A stretch of 64,000 nucleotides of DNA. It comes from Kuschelorhynchus macadamiae. Lineage: Eukaryota; Arthropoda; Insecta; Coleoptera; Curculionidae. The DNA lies in contig JAUTXW010000541.1 of NCBI GenBank assembly GCA_030620095.1, positions 1-64,000 on the forward strand, read 5' to 3'. The notes beneath the pieces are model-generated. The model did no database searches. It was not told where the DNA came from and was given only the letters and a program-made list of their open reading frames with translations. This document shows positions 48,001 through 59,900 of the stretch, in pieces (the stretch's first letter is position 1; each line of letters starts with the position of its first letter). The translations under genes and the position numbers were made by a program.

Positions 48001-49580
48001 GCCAATAAGTTTCTCAACAATTGTTAGTCCCGGAAGCATACACCAAAAGGAGTGGGCTGGTTTTTATAAGTTGTATGTGGTGTCCTGTCTCACTCACTAT
48101 GTGGCCATTACTTAGCAGGACTGCCTTCTGGATGTCGAGAAAGGTGTTGCAGTCCTATGATTGTCAGGTTTTGTTCTAGTGTTTTTGGAATTAGCCCAGT
48201 TGATGATACGATGATCGGTATCACACGAACCTTATTCCGTCGCCACATCTGCTATATCACGATGGCCTATTTGGCCTTTTTCTCTTGATATTTGTCCAAC
48301 ATGTCATTATTGTTGGGTACAGCGACATCTACCAAATAAGCTGTCTTTGTTTCCTTATTTAACAGCACTACATCAGGCCGATTATTCATCATCCGTCTGT
48401 CGGTGATAATTGCACGGTCGTAGGCATTATTTTCAAGCATTAAACTTGATTGGTATTTATAATAGGGCATAAAGGTGTTTAGGAGCCCGTATTTGTTGGC
48501 AAGCTTCTGGTGTATGATGTTAAACACCTGGTTTTGCCGCTTAAGGTAGTCCTTGTTTGCTAGGTAACTGCAGCCAAGTGTCTTTGATGATGAATTTCGT
48601 GTGTTAATAACTTGGTCCTGAATTGCCATCATAAATCCTTCTATCTCTGGGAATAGTTGTTCATCTTTAGCCACCTGTTGGATGCTTCCTTATCTATGTA
48701 TGGCTGATTCAAGTCATTGTGATGTTGACCGTGCAGTGCCATTTGAGCCCACTGTTCTTGTTTGTCGGAGTCTGAAAGTGACATTAGGATGATGTTGTCA
48801 CTTGCGAGATTGAGTGGAGAGTACGAGTTGTCACTATGCGGTGGAAGCTTGATGTTTGTGCTTGGTTGGTTAAGAAATCTTTCAATTTTTGCAGCTGTCG
48901 GGCGTGCAAATTAGTCAAGTCAACAAAGGATTTTTCACCTTCTCTTCGTGGTAAGGTCATTTGGAGAGTTGATGACCTTGGATGGCATGACTTGTATTTG
49001 GTCATGATTAGGCAAGTAGTTTGTTATAGTCCCTCTAGCTCCGTGTTAGTCCATTTCAAGATTCCGAAACTGTAGGTCAGCACGGACACAGCATAGATGT
49101 TAATTGTTGTAATGAGATTTCCTGCGTTCAGTTCAGTTTTCAGAAGAGCTCGCACTCTTTGCTCATCTGGGTCTTTTCTTGCTTATCCTGGAGCAGTCTA
49201 GCTTGTCGGAATCCTAGGTATTTGTAGGTCTGTCCTTGGTTCATGAAGTATTTCTCCATTGGGTACATCCCTATTAATGACTTTGCCTTTTTCGATGTTT
49301 AAGGCTTTACATTTTTCTATTACAAATTCCATATGGATGCCTTTCCAGAAGATGTATGTCACGGCAATAAGCTTTTTTAGTTGGTTATGGTTTCCACCAT
49401 AGAGCTTAATATCATCTATATACAGAAGGTGGGATATGGTTCGGGAATCCGTGGTAAGAGACTGATCGCTATTATAGATCCTCCGGTTTATTCTCCACTG
49501 GTGTTTGACAGTTGCCAGGAAATTGATGATCATAGGATAAATTCTGTATATTTCTAGCACGTCTAGGAGCCTAATTATTA
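48001..49580 (-). pseudogene. R4/Dong-like LINE, RT to endonuclease (copy b)
   Basis: From right to left: RT catalytic HLLYIDDIKLYGG (49440-49400), QARLLQD and LTYSFGILKW (49190-49050), LPRREGEKSFVDLTNLHARQ (48950), then 48674-48267 with the restriction-like endonuclease: YDRAIITDRRMMNNRPDVVL and AYLVDVAVPNNNDM. The PD and the later Asp are 14 residues apart, the usual spacing for this nuclease. The C-terminal part continues to about 48060 (VSSTGLIPKTL). Frames differ between blocks, so the copy is dead. It nicks target DNA and primes reverse transcription. Confidence 0.82.
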
Positions 49581-49585
49581 ACATT

Positions 49586-49622
49586 AATATTTATATTATT
49601 ATTACTAATATTATTATTACGA
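49586..49622. repeat. (TAA)n/(ATT)n tract
   Basis: Irregular ATT units between R4 copies b and a. Probably the tail of copy a and its target sequence. Confidence 0.85.
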
Positions 49623-52145
49623 CTTGTCTCACAGTATTTCTGTGTTTGTATTTTATACTGACGGGATTATACCAAGTCAGTACAAACAATAAAAAAAAAT
49701 GGAAATGGAAAAGAAACAATTATTGTGTATTAAGAAATGATTTTTGGATGTTCCTGTGAATGTGTGTATTGTTGTTGGGGTGAGACCTGTTACTGATATG
49801 ACGAGAGGAGCAATGATGACTCTTTTCTGTTTCCACAGCCTGTTTACTTCCATTGCCAAGTCGGTGTATTTGGCGATCTTCTCACTGTATTTCGCTTGGA
49901 TGTTCTCGTCATTGGGGACAGCCATGTCAATTAAATAAGTGATTTTCTCTTTTTTGGATTGAAAGGTGATATTGGGTCTGTTTGCGGGGATTGTTTTATC
50001 TGTGTGGATGTCAATGCCCCAGTAGAATTTGTAGTCTTCGTTTGCAAGTATGGATGTTTGTGTACAATGATAGTAAGGGTCTGTGTTCTCCGTTAGTTTG
50101 TATTCAGTTCCGGCCATTATTCTACATCCACTCGTTATCTGATCGATCGTTTCTCTCTGCTGGTGACCTCTCCTACACCTCTCGTCTTCAATGGTTGTGT
50201 TCTTGATGATGTGCTTTCGGTAGTAAGCAGGAAGTCTTCTGTTTCGGGGAACAGCTGCCCTTCTTGTAACCACGCATATGAAAGCTTTTTATGTATATGG
50301 TCTTGCTTTATGTGGTATCTGTGTCTTCCGTGAAGTGTTTTTTTAGACCAGGAGTTCATATTTTCTAGTCGGGATTGGATGTGACTGTGTGCGTCTGCTG
50401 CGTGGCTCGCTTGAGACAGGTCGAGCGGTGTATAATTCTTGTCTGCCTTCATTACTGCCTGGTGAAGGTTAGTTTGTTTGTTGTGGAAGAATTTTCGAGT
50501 TCGTGAATTCGTTTTTTATTTAGCGATTGCATATCTATAATTCCCCCCCTCCTTCTTTTCTCTCGATGGTGAGTCTTTCCTTGCATGCCTTAGAATGTAA
50601 CTTCCTGTGTTTAGTGAATTCAGAGCCTATGAGAATGTGAAGGTTTTCTATGTCTGTGTGTGATCATTTAATGATCCCAAACGAATACGTAAGAATAGGT
50701 ATGGAGAAGGTGTTAATAGCTTTCGTTACATTTCTGGAATTCAGTTTTGTTTTTAGTAACTTTGTGAGTCTGGTTTTAAATTCCGTCTTGAGCTCTAATT
50801 TGATATGAGTGTGGTTAATTTTCGTACTTTGATGGAAGCCTATGTATCTGTATGTTTCTTCTTTAAGCATCTATAGTTTCATTGTTGATTGTTTCTGTGA
50901 TTTTAAAGAGTTCCTTTAGCTGTGCTTTTGTGCTTGCATATAATTTTATGTCATCCATGTACAAGAGATGGTTTATTTTGTGTATTGTATTGTATTGTGT
51001 GTGTTTGAGAGTGGATTGAGACAGAGGCAGAACCACAAGGCAGAACCACAAAGCGCTGAGTGAATCTCACTGGAATATACCTCGTCTGACGTAGATCTCT
51101 TCTGTTTCGATGTGTTCTTTTTGTGTTCTCAGGTTGATTTTAGTCTTCCACGTACTTATGATTTGCGTAGGAAATTGCCTGATGTTTTTATTTACTTTAT
51201 ATAATTCTAGCACTCTGGTTAGCCAATTGTGGGGTATCGAATCAAAGGCTTTTTTATAATCTATGTAACCAGTATGAAGGTTTCTATAATTCTTCCTGGT
51301 TTGTTCCATGATGACGCTGTCTTTTTAATTTTCCGTTAGAATGTTTTTGTGTGCTAGATGTTATTCTATTCTCCTGGTAATTGTGGCTGTGATGATCTTA
51401 TATAGGGTTGGAAGGCACGTAATAGGTCGGTAATTTGACGGGTCCTTATTGCCTGAATTTTTGGGTTTAAGGTATGTTATTCCTTGGGTGAGAAAACTGG
51501 GGAGTGTGCTAGGTTTTAAAATAATTTCATTAATTTGGCGAGTGAGAGCTTCATGTGTGGAGGTAAACTATTTGTACCAGAAGTTATGAATGTTATCTAT
51601 TCCAGGACATCTCCTGTTATGCGTGTATTTGATAGTTTCTGCAACTTCTGGTGTTATCATTGCAGAGTCCTCTTGTTCCTCTAAGCACAGAACTGTTTTT
51701 CGCTTCTTCGAAACAGGTTGTTAGCGTCCTTTCTTTAATTTGATTCTTTGTATCTTCGGAGTCTTGCCGCATACACGTATAATTTTTGCTTCAGAGTGTC
51801 TAGGATTTTTGTAAGCCTGTGATCAGGAGGTGCATATTTAATTTTTTCTACACTTTGTGTGATACGTTTTGACTTGTTGCCGTTCATGGATTGGGTAAGA
51901 TATCCCAATTCTTTTCTAATTTTGTTAATTTTGTTTTCGATCCTTATCTGCCATTTGAATTTTGGTTTTATGTTGTTGGTGTTTCTGTTTCATGGCGGGA
52001 GTTTCTGATTGTTCTGTGTTATCGTGGTTATAGCTGCTGCATAGATCACTGTATGAATGTCCTCAATTGTGCTCGCATTCGTTATGTATTCGGGAATTAT
52101 GTGTTCGTTGATGGTCCTTAGGATTTTATGTGTGTACCGTTTGAA
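49586..52145 (-). pseudogene. R4/Dong-like LINE, longest copy (copy a)
   Basis: Flanked by TAA/ATT repeats on both sides. Blocks from right to left: a basic linker (KFKWQIRIENKINKIRKELG, 51950), GYIDYKKAFDSIPHNWL (51270), LLYMDDIKLYASTKAQL (50970-50920), INTFSIPILTYSFGIIK (50720-50664), MNSWSKKTLHGRHRYHIKQD (50370), and the endonuclease ANRPNITFQS with ITYLIDMAVPNDENI (50000-49900). The nuclease PD is PN here, a lost catalytic residue. Many stops, including in RT. The 3' end (GTGAGACAAGTC, 49620) is followed by the TAA tail. Confidence 0.85.
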
Positions 52146-52146
52146 T

Positions 52147-52200
52147 TGTTATTATTATTATTATTACTACTATTATTATTATTAATAATATTGTTATTAC
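52147..52200. repeat. (ATT)n tract at 5' side of R4 copy a
   Basis: ATT/ACT units immediately beyond the 5' end of copy a. Confidence 0.88.
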
Positions 52201-52725
52201 TAAAATGTTTCCATGACAATTAAAACTATTATTTATATGTTTTGCTTATCATAGATACATTGTAATGTCTGTAATGAACTGTCTGATGTCTTGTTTACGC
52301 TTAATGTTAATGTATGGACAAGTTTTGCCCTAATAGTAAGTCGTACATAAAACGCATTTTACATAATTATAGTACTAGAAATAAAAAAATATTATTGCCT
52401 GCTTCTGATAAGACAACGTTTTTTCAAAAAAAACATAACCTATAATGGCAGCAAATTTTTTAATAGACTAAGTAATGATGTAAGGCAAGCTGCTATTTTA
52501 AGAATTTTTGAAATTAAACTAAAAAGTCTTCTTATTAAAATGAACTACTATACTGTGCAAAAGTTTTTGAGTTAAATATTTTATGCTGAGTTTATGCTTT
52601 TTTGGAGTTTGTGTACACTAGTTAAATCGAAGAAATAAAATTATTATTATTACTATTTTTAAAACACAATTACATACAAAATTATAAATTTTGTTAAAAA
52701 AAACTATAAAAAATATCACACAAAT

Positions 52726-52793
52726 CAAGATTAGAACACATACATTGCAATGCAATTGCAATTTGAGAAACTTACCATTGAGCCACCAGGCCC
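52726..52793 (-). other. tRNA-like A/B box sequence (SINE or tRNA pseudogene)
   Basis: Minus strand TGGCTCAATGGT (A box, complement of 52774-52785) and TGTTCTAATCTTG (resembling B box GGTTCGAATCC, complement of 52726-52738), with 47 nt between their starts, close to tRNA spacing. No cloverleaf was found by eye. Most likely a degenerate tRNA-derived SINE head. Confidence 0.3.
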
Positions 52794-52886
52794 ACATCGA
52801 GAATATAATGCACTTGTTTATACTCCGCCGAACGACGTACCTTAACCAGTAGCGCGTATGTTTCGATGCCAAAATAAAAATGGCTA

Positions 52887-52935
52887 CCTAGACGTTTCTT
52901 TATATTTCAGTTACTTCATCATCAGTGAACGAGGT
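52887..52935 (-). ncRNA. Degenerate hammerhead-like sequence
   Basis: Minus strand CUGAUGA, then about 20 nt, then GAAACGUC: both core boxes in PLE order, but without a convincing stem II or stem I. Probably a worn PLE terminus. Confidence 0.25.
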
Positions 52936-53404
52936 TGTGTCGCTTGACTGACGAGAACCGTATTGATACTTATAAAAAATATTTTTATTTTAATATCTAG
53001 TAAGTGTCATATTTACTTTACTTTCGGAACCTTACTTAGATAGTAAACGAATAATAGGATAATAATTGTTTAAACTCTCTTTCCTCATCACCTTGGTATG
53101 TAGACTACATTTATTTCACGCAAATGAACTACAGCTTGATAGGTTGATAATTTTGCAATACTATCTCAGCAATTCCTAAGAGTTTTAACACCCATTAGAT
53201 CACTTAAAATGACAAAATTCTAAAATTGTTATATATGATTAGTACGTTAAATCACTCGGGAACAAATTTCAACTTTTTTTTTGTTTCTTGAACAAAATCT
53301 ATTAAAGAATTTTATTTATAGGCATACAAAATACATGAAACAATATGTTGTTGGTTCAACAAAAAAAATTAAATAGCACATTTATATCCTTGATTCTAAA
53401 GTTT

Positions 53405-54560
53405 AGACACTCATTTTGCGCTTCTTAGCCTGCCTTTTGAAAGCAGCCTCTGGGGCATATCTTGAAATGGTCTAGCAGTAGTCTGTTAATCTTTCACAGT
53501 TCCATTTTTTCCTGTTACCTTGTTTCCATGTCTGAAATATCCTGGTGAGCCTCTCACCGTGCTCGTCACTTACAGCACCACAATTTTCCAGAAAGTAATC
53601 CAGATGAGAATCAAGGAAATGAATTTTCAACGACGTATTACACACTACGTTTTGTTAACACACAAGAAGTTGGGCAATCAGGTATTTATAGTTCTGCTTT
53701 TATGCGTCCCAAAAAAAAGTTGCAACCATTTTAAAGGCATTCCAAGCATATTTTTCCTGGCCTTCAAGTATGGAATCGAATTGCATATCTCTGAAAAGTT
53801 TCCTAATCTGGGGACCCACAAATATTCCCTCTTTAATTTTAGCTTCACTGATTCTAGGGAACTTTTCTTTTAAATAACTGAAAGCACGGCCTTCTTTGTT
53901 CTTGGCCTTCACAAAGTTTTTCATACGTTCCAATTTTATATGAAGTTGCGGTAGTAAAATCTATTCAGGAGGAACTAATGGCGCGCTGGTTAAATTTTTC
54001 TTTTCTGGCTCAAAAGATTCTCTCGGTGGCCAATTTTTCTTTCTGTTGTGATCCGATCGTGCTTGACTGTCCCATTCGCAGAAGAAGCAGCCTCCAGTTT
54101 TTGCATCATAGTCCAGATTTAAAGCTGCCATTAATCCCCCAATTTCCTTTTTCCTTGGGCAATTCTAAATCCCTTATAAGGTCACTTAATTCACTTTGAC
54201 TTATTTTGTGAGGCTTTTTACCGGAATGTTCATAAACAAAATTGGAGTCTTGCGAGGTTGATGGGCCGGCGACATTTTCCGGTACACTACCGTTTAAATC
54301 CTTTTGATCATCATCAGAATCAAGGATATATTCCTGAGGTGGTTTAGGTAGAGAAAATTTGTCGCTATGAGGCACCGGGCATATGGCGGACTATAAATTT
54401 AAATACTGTATCGCAGACCTTTTTTTCTCCCGAAAGCCCTTTTTGATGGGAGGTGTCAAGCGAAAGTAACAGTCAGTAACGTGGTCTTTTGGTTCTCGCC
54501 AGATTATAGGAACAGTGAAGGGCAACTTACGCTTTTTTCCACTTAGGCATAGCGAATTGG
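53405..54560 (-). pseudogene. Broken copy of an uncharacterised multicopy insect protein family
   Basis: From right to left: KKRKLPFTVPIIWREPKDHV, MPHSDKFSLPKPPQEYILDS, a Ser/Thr-rich acidic stretch, SQSELSDLIRDLELPKEKG, then after an internal deletion a CEWDSQ-like piece, KNLTSAPLVPPE, MKNFVKAKNKEG, RISEAKIKEGIFVGPQIRKL, KIHFLDSHLDYFLENC with GAVSDEHGER, and the C-terminus PEAAFKRQAKKRKMSV. I recall this order from a large family of unnamed proteins found in many copies in insect genomes; it is probably transposon-derived. Frame breaks near 53700, 53940 and 54105 and the loss of the middle several hundred residues make it a pseudogene. Function unknown. Confidence 0.65.
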
Positions 54561-56559
54561 TTAAAACGACAGTAACAAACTAAAACAATAGCACATGAAG
54601 CTAACAATTTTCTCGAAGTATGCCAAATTTTATTTATAGCAACATTAAAAAAATACAATAGTTCTTAAAACATGTCAATAAATCAGTTTCAACTGAATCA
54701 AACTATTCAATTTTATACCAATGGTGTATAAATTTAACTCTATCCCAAGCACAACTTTGTCTTATAAATCATATACCCAGTTTTTCTCTCGAAATCCTGA
54801 AACGGCAAAAATATTATGATGACTACCAAATTAATTTGAAAGTTTTCAACGCTAAAAAGTTGGCTTAAATTTTCTCACTTTTAAAGAATTTGTAGCTATC
54901 TAAGTACAAATCGATAGTAAATTAGAAAAGGTGTAATCTATATGATCCTCGTTTAAAGGCTGGTACCTAGAAATTACATTTTGTGGAGATTATATATTGC
55001 AGTAGGTATAATATATTTTTTAGAAACTAGCAACTCCTTACGATCTACGTATATATCTTCTAAGCTAATTTTAAGGGTATGTTAATACTTTGTTACTGTA
55101 AAACTCATTAAAAGACTAGGGCCAAAATCTTAGGAACGTACGCCCGTGTGCAAACAAATATTTGCCACCTCCTAGTCCATATAAAGTAATGTTTTTCATA
55201 TTTTATTTTGTTTTTCTAAACCAAGTAATACAGAGAGAAACGAAGATTTAAAAAAAATAAAAAACTAAAAACTAGAAAATATAAAATAGATACAGGTAAA
55301 ATTTATCGTAGTTAATAAAACTAAAAGAATATTGCAAGGACTATATAAAACATAAAACTATATAAAACAAGCAATATAATCTTTTGGGCCAGTTTTTCAA
55401 TAGCAATAAGTTTTAGCAAAGGGATTTACACTCCGAATAAATAATCCAACAAATGAAAAATAAAGACCCCCAAAGGGATCCCATCTTTGCTTGATGTCAG
55501 TAGACTTGGGATCAACTGAAAGATTTATGCGGCCAGAGTGGCCAGTTTGTGGCTTCCTCTGAGATGCTGCATCGACTTTAGTTCGACTCTCTGTAAACGT
55601 AAATCATGCTACTACCATTATGCATCAAATTTTAATGCATATTCCGAAAGCCAGTGACACGAGTTTATAAGAGAGTTTATAAGACTGTCTGATGGACTGC
55701 TTATTTGAAGTAAAATCAATCTATGGTTTCACAAAAATAATGTCTTGACATTTTGCGGCCCTCTTGGTGCTGGAGCCAGTGTCTATCACCACTGGCGTAT
55801 ATAGACATTGCTTCTGGTGGGAGGGGTTTTGAGACGAATAAAACAAAAGGTCTTCAGTATCTGTTTTGTTTTCTGCATACGTGTACGTTTTGAACGTAAA
55901 TAATACAGGCAATCAACCAAAAAAGTCATTCTTTTTATTTATCCGAAAAAAAGATCCTTACCTACTTTATACTATTTTTATCATTTCAGCTTAAATAAAA
56001 GTAGCTCTGTGCTTAGCCCCCAAACCTCTTTCTTAATTGCCACTGTCTGCCACTCGCATTACATCCATGGCCGTATAATTGAAACAGATACACTAGTCAA
56101 TACGTATGTTGCAAAAGAAATGACCATTTTACCAAAAACAAGTTTTTTTGGAAATGGTTTCATTAATTTCATTCATAAAAGTATTACTAGTTGATGCAAG
56201 ATAAGTTTTGACCAGTCTAGTTTCATAATTTTATAAAGAAGCTCGGATTAGAAAATATTAATTGCTCAAACATGTTTTTCCAGGTCTTATAAGGAAAACA
56301 ATGTGTAATGTTAATATGTTGTTTTTTAATGAAGATTATAACAAAGTGGGTTTTTTTTGTTCCAATCTTCTTTGTAGAATTTTGTTATAAAATTTAAATG
56401 AAGCAGGTACTAACAACACGTATCCCAAGTTTGTCTTTAACATACACTACAATATTCACACAGTTTATATAAATCAGACCGCTGCAGATGAAAACCGGAG
56501 AAATGAGCAAGATGGAGAGTTTCTTCACGACGCCTGCGAATTTACTACGTTGTCCAAAG

Positions 56560-56695
56560 ATAACCATGCCAGCAGCAGTGTTCAAGCTGAACTGCCTGGA
56601 ACATCTACAGCTACGAGAGCGATTGCTTGTAGAGACACAACGGACAAAACTACAAAAATCTAAAAAGATACTACATAATCGTTTTAGTAGTAAGT
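56560..56695 (+). repeat. Dispersed duplication D, copy 1
   Basis: Shares CCAGCAGCAGTGTTCAAGC, CTGGAACATCTA, GAGAGCG and TGCTTGTAGAG with 56918-57050, in the same order. Low-level similarity of the flanking part also recurs near 59930-60010 and 60170-60230 (AGATAATTACG-like). Confidence 0.65.
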
Positions 56696-56917
56696 ATACA
56701 TGTATGTAAAATACATGCTTATTATAAATTAAACAATAATGAACTAAAGGTACGTTCAGAATGTTAGTTCGAGGAACTGGATTATAGAAAATAGACAATT
56801 ACGTCTAATGCAATAACGAATATAAGAAATCAAGACGAGACAGTAGGTGCAGACTATCAGTAAAATTTTTAATTTAACTGATAGTTATCATGACACATAC
56901 TAACTGTTTCTCATCAA

Positions 56918-57050
56918 AACCAGGCCAGCAGCAGCAGTATTCAAGCCGAATTGACTGGAACATCTATAACAGCGAGAGCGTTTGCTTGTAGAGGTAGCTT
57001 AGACAAAATTATAAAAGTCTAAAAAAACATACAGAAGCGTCTTATTAGCT
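56918..57050 (+). repeat. Dispersed duplication D, copy 2
   Basis: Second copy of the block at 56560-56695, diverged by many substitutions. Confidence 0.65.
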
Positions 57051-57076
57051 TTGAAGAGACATAAAATAGTCACAGG

Positions 57077-57316
57077 GTGTTTAGAAATATGCATGAAGCA
57101 CTGGTAGATGTCTTTCAAATGAATGGAGATTCAACACGTTGGGTTAAAAGACATTCGCTGTCTATGCAACAAAAAAGAACTGACAAATTGACTAGGATGA
57201 TGGCTCGTCCAAATGTTTTTGAACTTGGGGATCAAATAAGTAAAGAAAACACTGAAAATAAATATAAAAATGTATGTGAAAAAATAGTAACAGCGAATTG
57301 TCCAAAAAAATCCTAA
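57077..57316 (+). CDS. Short open frame of unknown nature
   Basis: 79 residues, hydrophilic, with HEALVDVFQMNGDSTRWVKR, QQKRTDKLTRMMARPNVFEL and a Lys-rich end. Composition is more protein-like than the surrounding frames, and it could be an exon or a transposon fragment. I do not recognise a family. No promoter or splice context supports it. Confidence 0.2.
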   Translation: MFRNMHEALVDVFQMNGDSTRWVKRHSLSMQQKRTDKLTRMMARPNVFELGDQISKENTENKYKNVCEKIVTANCPKKS

Positions 57317-59030
57317 AATACCCCATCAAAGAGAAGGCTAACCTGGCAATGTTAAAGAAAAAACTTGTGGTGTGAAATAGGACTTCTGTATAATAAGAGC
57401 ACGCAGTATCACATTTTGTTAGGATCATGCCGTTCAGTTAATTAGTGAACACACAGGAGAGAGCTGGCCTACTATTTCCTAATGAGCTACCCTCCAACCA
57501 CAACAAAATAGAAAATACAAAATCTAGAAGTTTTTTCAAATTGATTTATTTTTCCCCACATATTAAATTTCTTTTTTGGAATCTGACAATTTAAAGGAGG
57601 TACATGATTTTTAAAATCATGTCGGTTGAAACTGAATATTGGTTTTGTCAGCTTGGAGAACCTTTCTATATATTTTAATAGCTCCATCATGTGCAGAAGA
57701 CATCGCAAAAGCTGTTTTAGTATTCTATAAAAAAATACAAAATACTATGGAGGTTTACTTTGACACCTTAATGGTTTTTGTTTGTAAAATCCATTTCGAA
57801 ACAAATATATAAAATGAAATCAATTAACGGAGATTTGCTGAGATTATTATTTATTTATTTATTTAAATACTCTGTACAATAGTGTACATAATATAAGTCT
57901 TAATCCGATTATAATAGAGGAATACAGAAAATATCGTTTTATCATAAATAAAGCTAATATCTGACATTTATGTGTGCTTAAAAATATATCTTATATGTCC
58001 CAAATTCAAGTCTCTGTATGGGGATCTCGCTTATTATAAGAGGCAGATAAATTGTTAAACGAGGAATCTTTTAGACAATTTTGCTACAAGTCTAACAGCA
58101 TTTGTGGACGAATTCTAGCTATTATGATTTTTAAGATATTGAGAAAAAGATAAAACATTGCGTTTTTAAAATTGTGCTGTGACTTTTTTATTATCAAAAT
58201 TTTAAATTTATAAATACATTGTAGTACTATTCTGATGTTTTTTAAATTCAACTCTGAATGTTTCATTTTTTAGAAACCTTTGACATTGCAAATCCACTGT
58301 TGTAACGCTCCTATACATTAAAATAATTTAACTAAATTGTTTTTTATATGAAACCTCCACATATCAAGTACGATAGATTGTTAAAAAACATACGTGAAAG
58401 ATATACGTTGATGATGGGTCCTGGCTTACGAAACGTCAATTCAAAATTTCACACAAAAAATTTCTTTGCAAATGTATTTATATATATGAGCAATTTTTAT
58501 TTAATTTTAAAAAATCAATATTTTTTCCATATATCTCAAAAACCATGATAGCCAGAGTGTGGACGGATGTCCATTCTCTTCACGCAGTAACGTTTGTGAC
58601 ACAATTGTCTAAAACTTTTCCTATTTAACTATTTTTCTATGTCTTGAAATAATGATTTCCGAATCTAGAAATTCACTGAGTACTAAGACGATTCTAAGTT
58701 TACTTTATAAACTATAGAAAAACCCAGTAATAGAAAAATGCCTTTTGAGGCCTGTAATAGAACAGAAGATGTCATAGGTATCTATAAATTTATTCTAAAT
58801 GCTCCTCTTTTCTACGAATTTACTTAATTTCTGGAAATGGTCACTTTTGTTGGAAGTGACTGTAAGTGTGATTGTAATTTTATACATTTTGGTTTGTTTG
58901 AGGAGTTAGAAGATAGAAAAATAACGAGGAACAAAGAAATTAAGGCGAAAAAGTAGATTCGGACTAGATATACTAGCGGCCTACTAAAAAGTAATTCGTG
59001 TTATTTTTGTTATGCACTGAACAGCTGTAA
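57317..59030. other. No gene recognised
   Basis: AT-rich. (ATTT)n at 57848-57865. A phrase TTGTAACGCTCC at 58300 resembles the LTR start at 4046 but no second end was found. Confidence 0.45.
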
Positions 59031-59039
59031 AGAATTGAA

Positions 59040-59900
59040 GACACTTTCAAAATGCTTATTAATTTATTTATTTATTACGGGATATGCTCAATCGATCAAT
59101 CAGTTAAAATACATAATTTATTTATTTATAAAAAACAAAACACATAGTACCATGCACAAAACAAACAACACGAAAAATAAATCAAAGTATAAAATCTCGA
59201 GCAATCAATAAGATCCTTCTAACCACCTGCAGAAAGTGGCAGAATATCATCCGTGATCTTATTTAATTTGTTACCATTCTGTTTATAGCAGAGTTCTGAT
59301 CATTTAAAGTTCTATGTTCAGGAGAAAATGTATATGTATGTTTTAGTTCTCTCAATTCTCTAAAAAGATAAGAAGCACCAGCTTGTAACGATACACATTA
59401 TAGTCAATATCATCCTTTGGAATTCTACATTTGAATACCATGCATTTAATTTGTTCTGCATCCTTACTGATTTATTGATATACTATTAAATAACATAAGG
59501 ACCAAACACAATCACTGATTTCTGTGACTACGAACTAAGCTACCACCATGCCTCCCACCAAATCCCAACATTTTAGGAGTTTTGTTGCAAGATGGCTCGA
59601 CATGACTAATAAATCTCAATATTTTTCATCAAAGATCTCAAACTGTAAGGGTTTCAATCTGAGATCTTTCCAGGAAATAGGCATTTCTTTAAGGATTTAT
59701 ATTCCTATAGTACTTGAATAGAGTTGCATTTTTTTTTGTATTTAAGTACATTCTATTCTCTTAACACTACAAACCTAAATACATTATCACGCATATTTTG
59801 ACGAAAATCTGGCGAGTTTACATAGATAACTGTTTACAATATATCATCGGCATAGAGTAGCACATTACTAAGCAAATGGAGCAAGATGAATGAGAAAGAC
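59040..59900 (-). pseudogene. Jockey-like LINE 3' fragment
   Basis: Minus strand: VLLYADDIL at about 59865-59840 is the RT catalytic box. Further left, VFKCRIPKDDIDYNVYRYKL (59440-59380) resembles the region near the ORF end. The 3' end is marked by AAATAAATAAA-type sequence (complement of 59060-59085). Several stops. The start of RT is missing. Confidence 0.6.

Larger units (their letters stand above)
52201..53400. other. No protein gene; tRNA-like and PLE-end-like traces
   Basis: AT-rich. A tRNA-like promoter pair lies at 52726-52793 and a decayed hammerhead-like sequence at 52887-52935. Nothing else was recognised. Confidence 0.45.
54561..57076. other. No gene recognised; one dispersed duplication
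   Basis: AT-rich with short chance frames. The block at 56560-56695 is similar to 56918-57050. A less AT-rich patch at 55500-55830 has no recognisable product. Confidence 0.45.

Noticed and set aside
49744..50206. Plus-strand frames opposite R4 copy a
   Set aside because: Antisense shadows. The minus strand shows the endonuclease motifs.
58295..58320. TTGTAACGCTCC as the start of another LTR like that at 4047
   Set aside because: The match is only about 11 nt and the downstream sequence differs.
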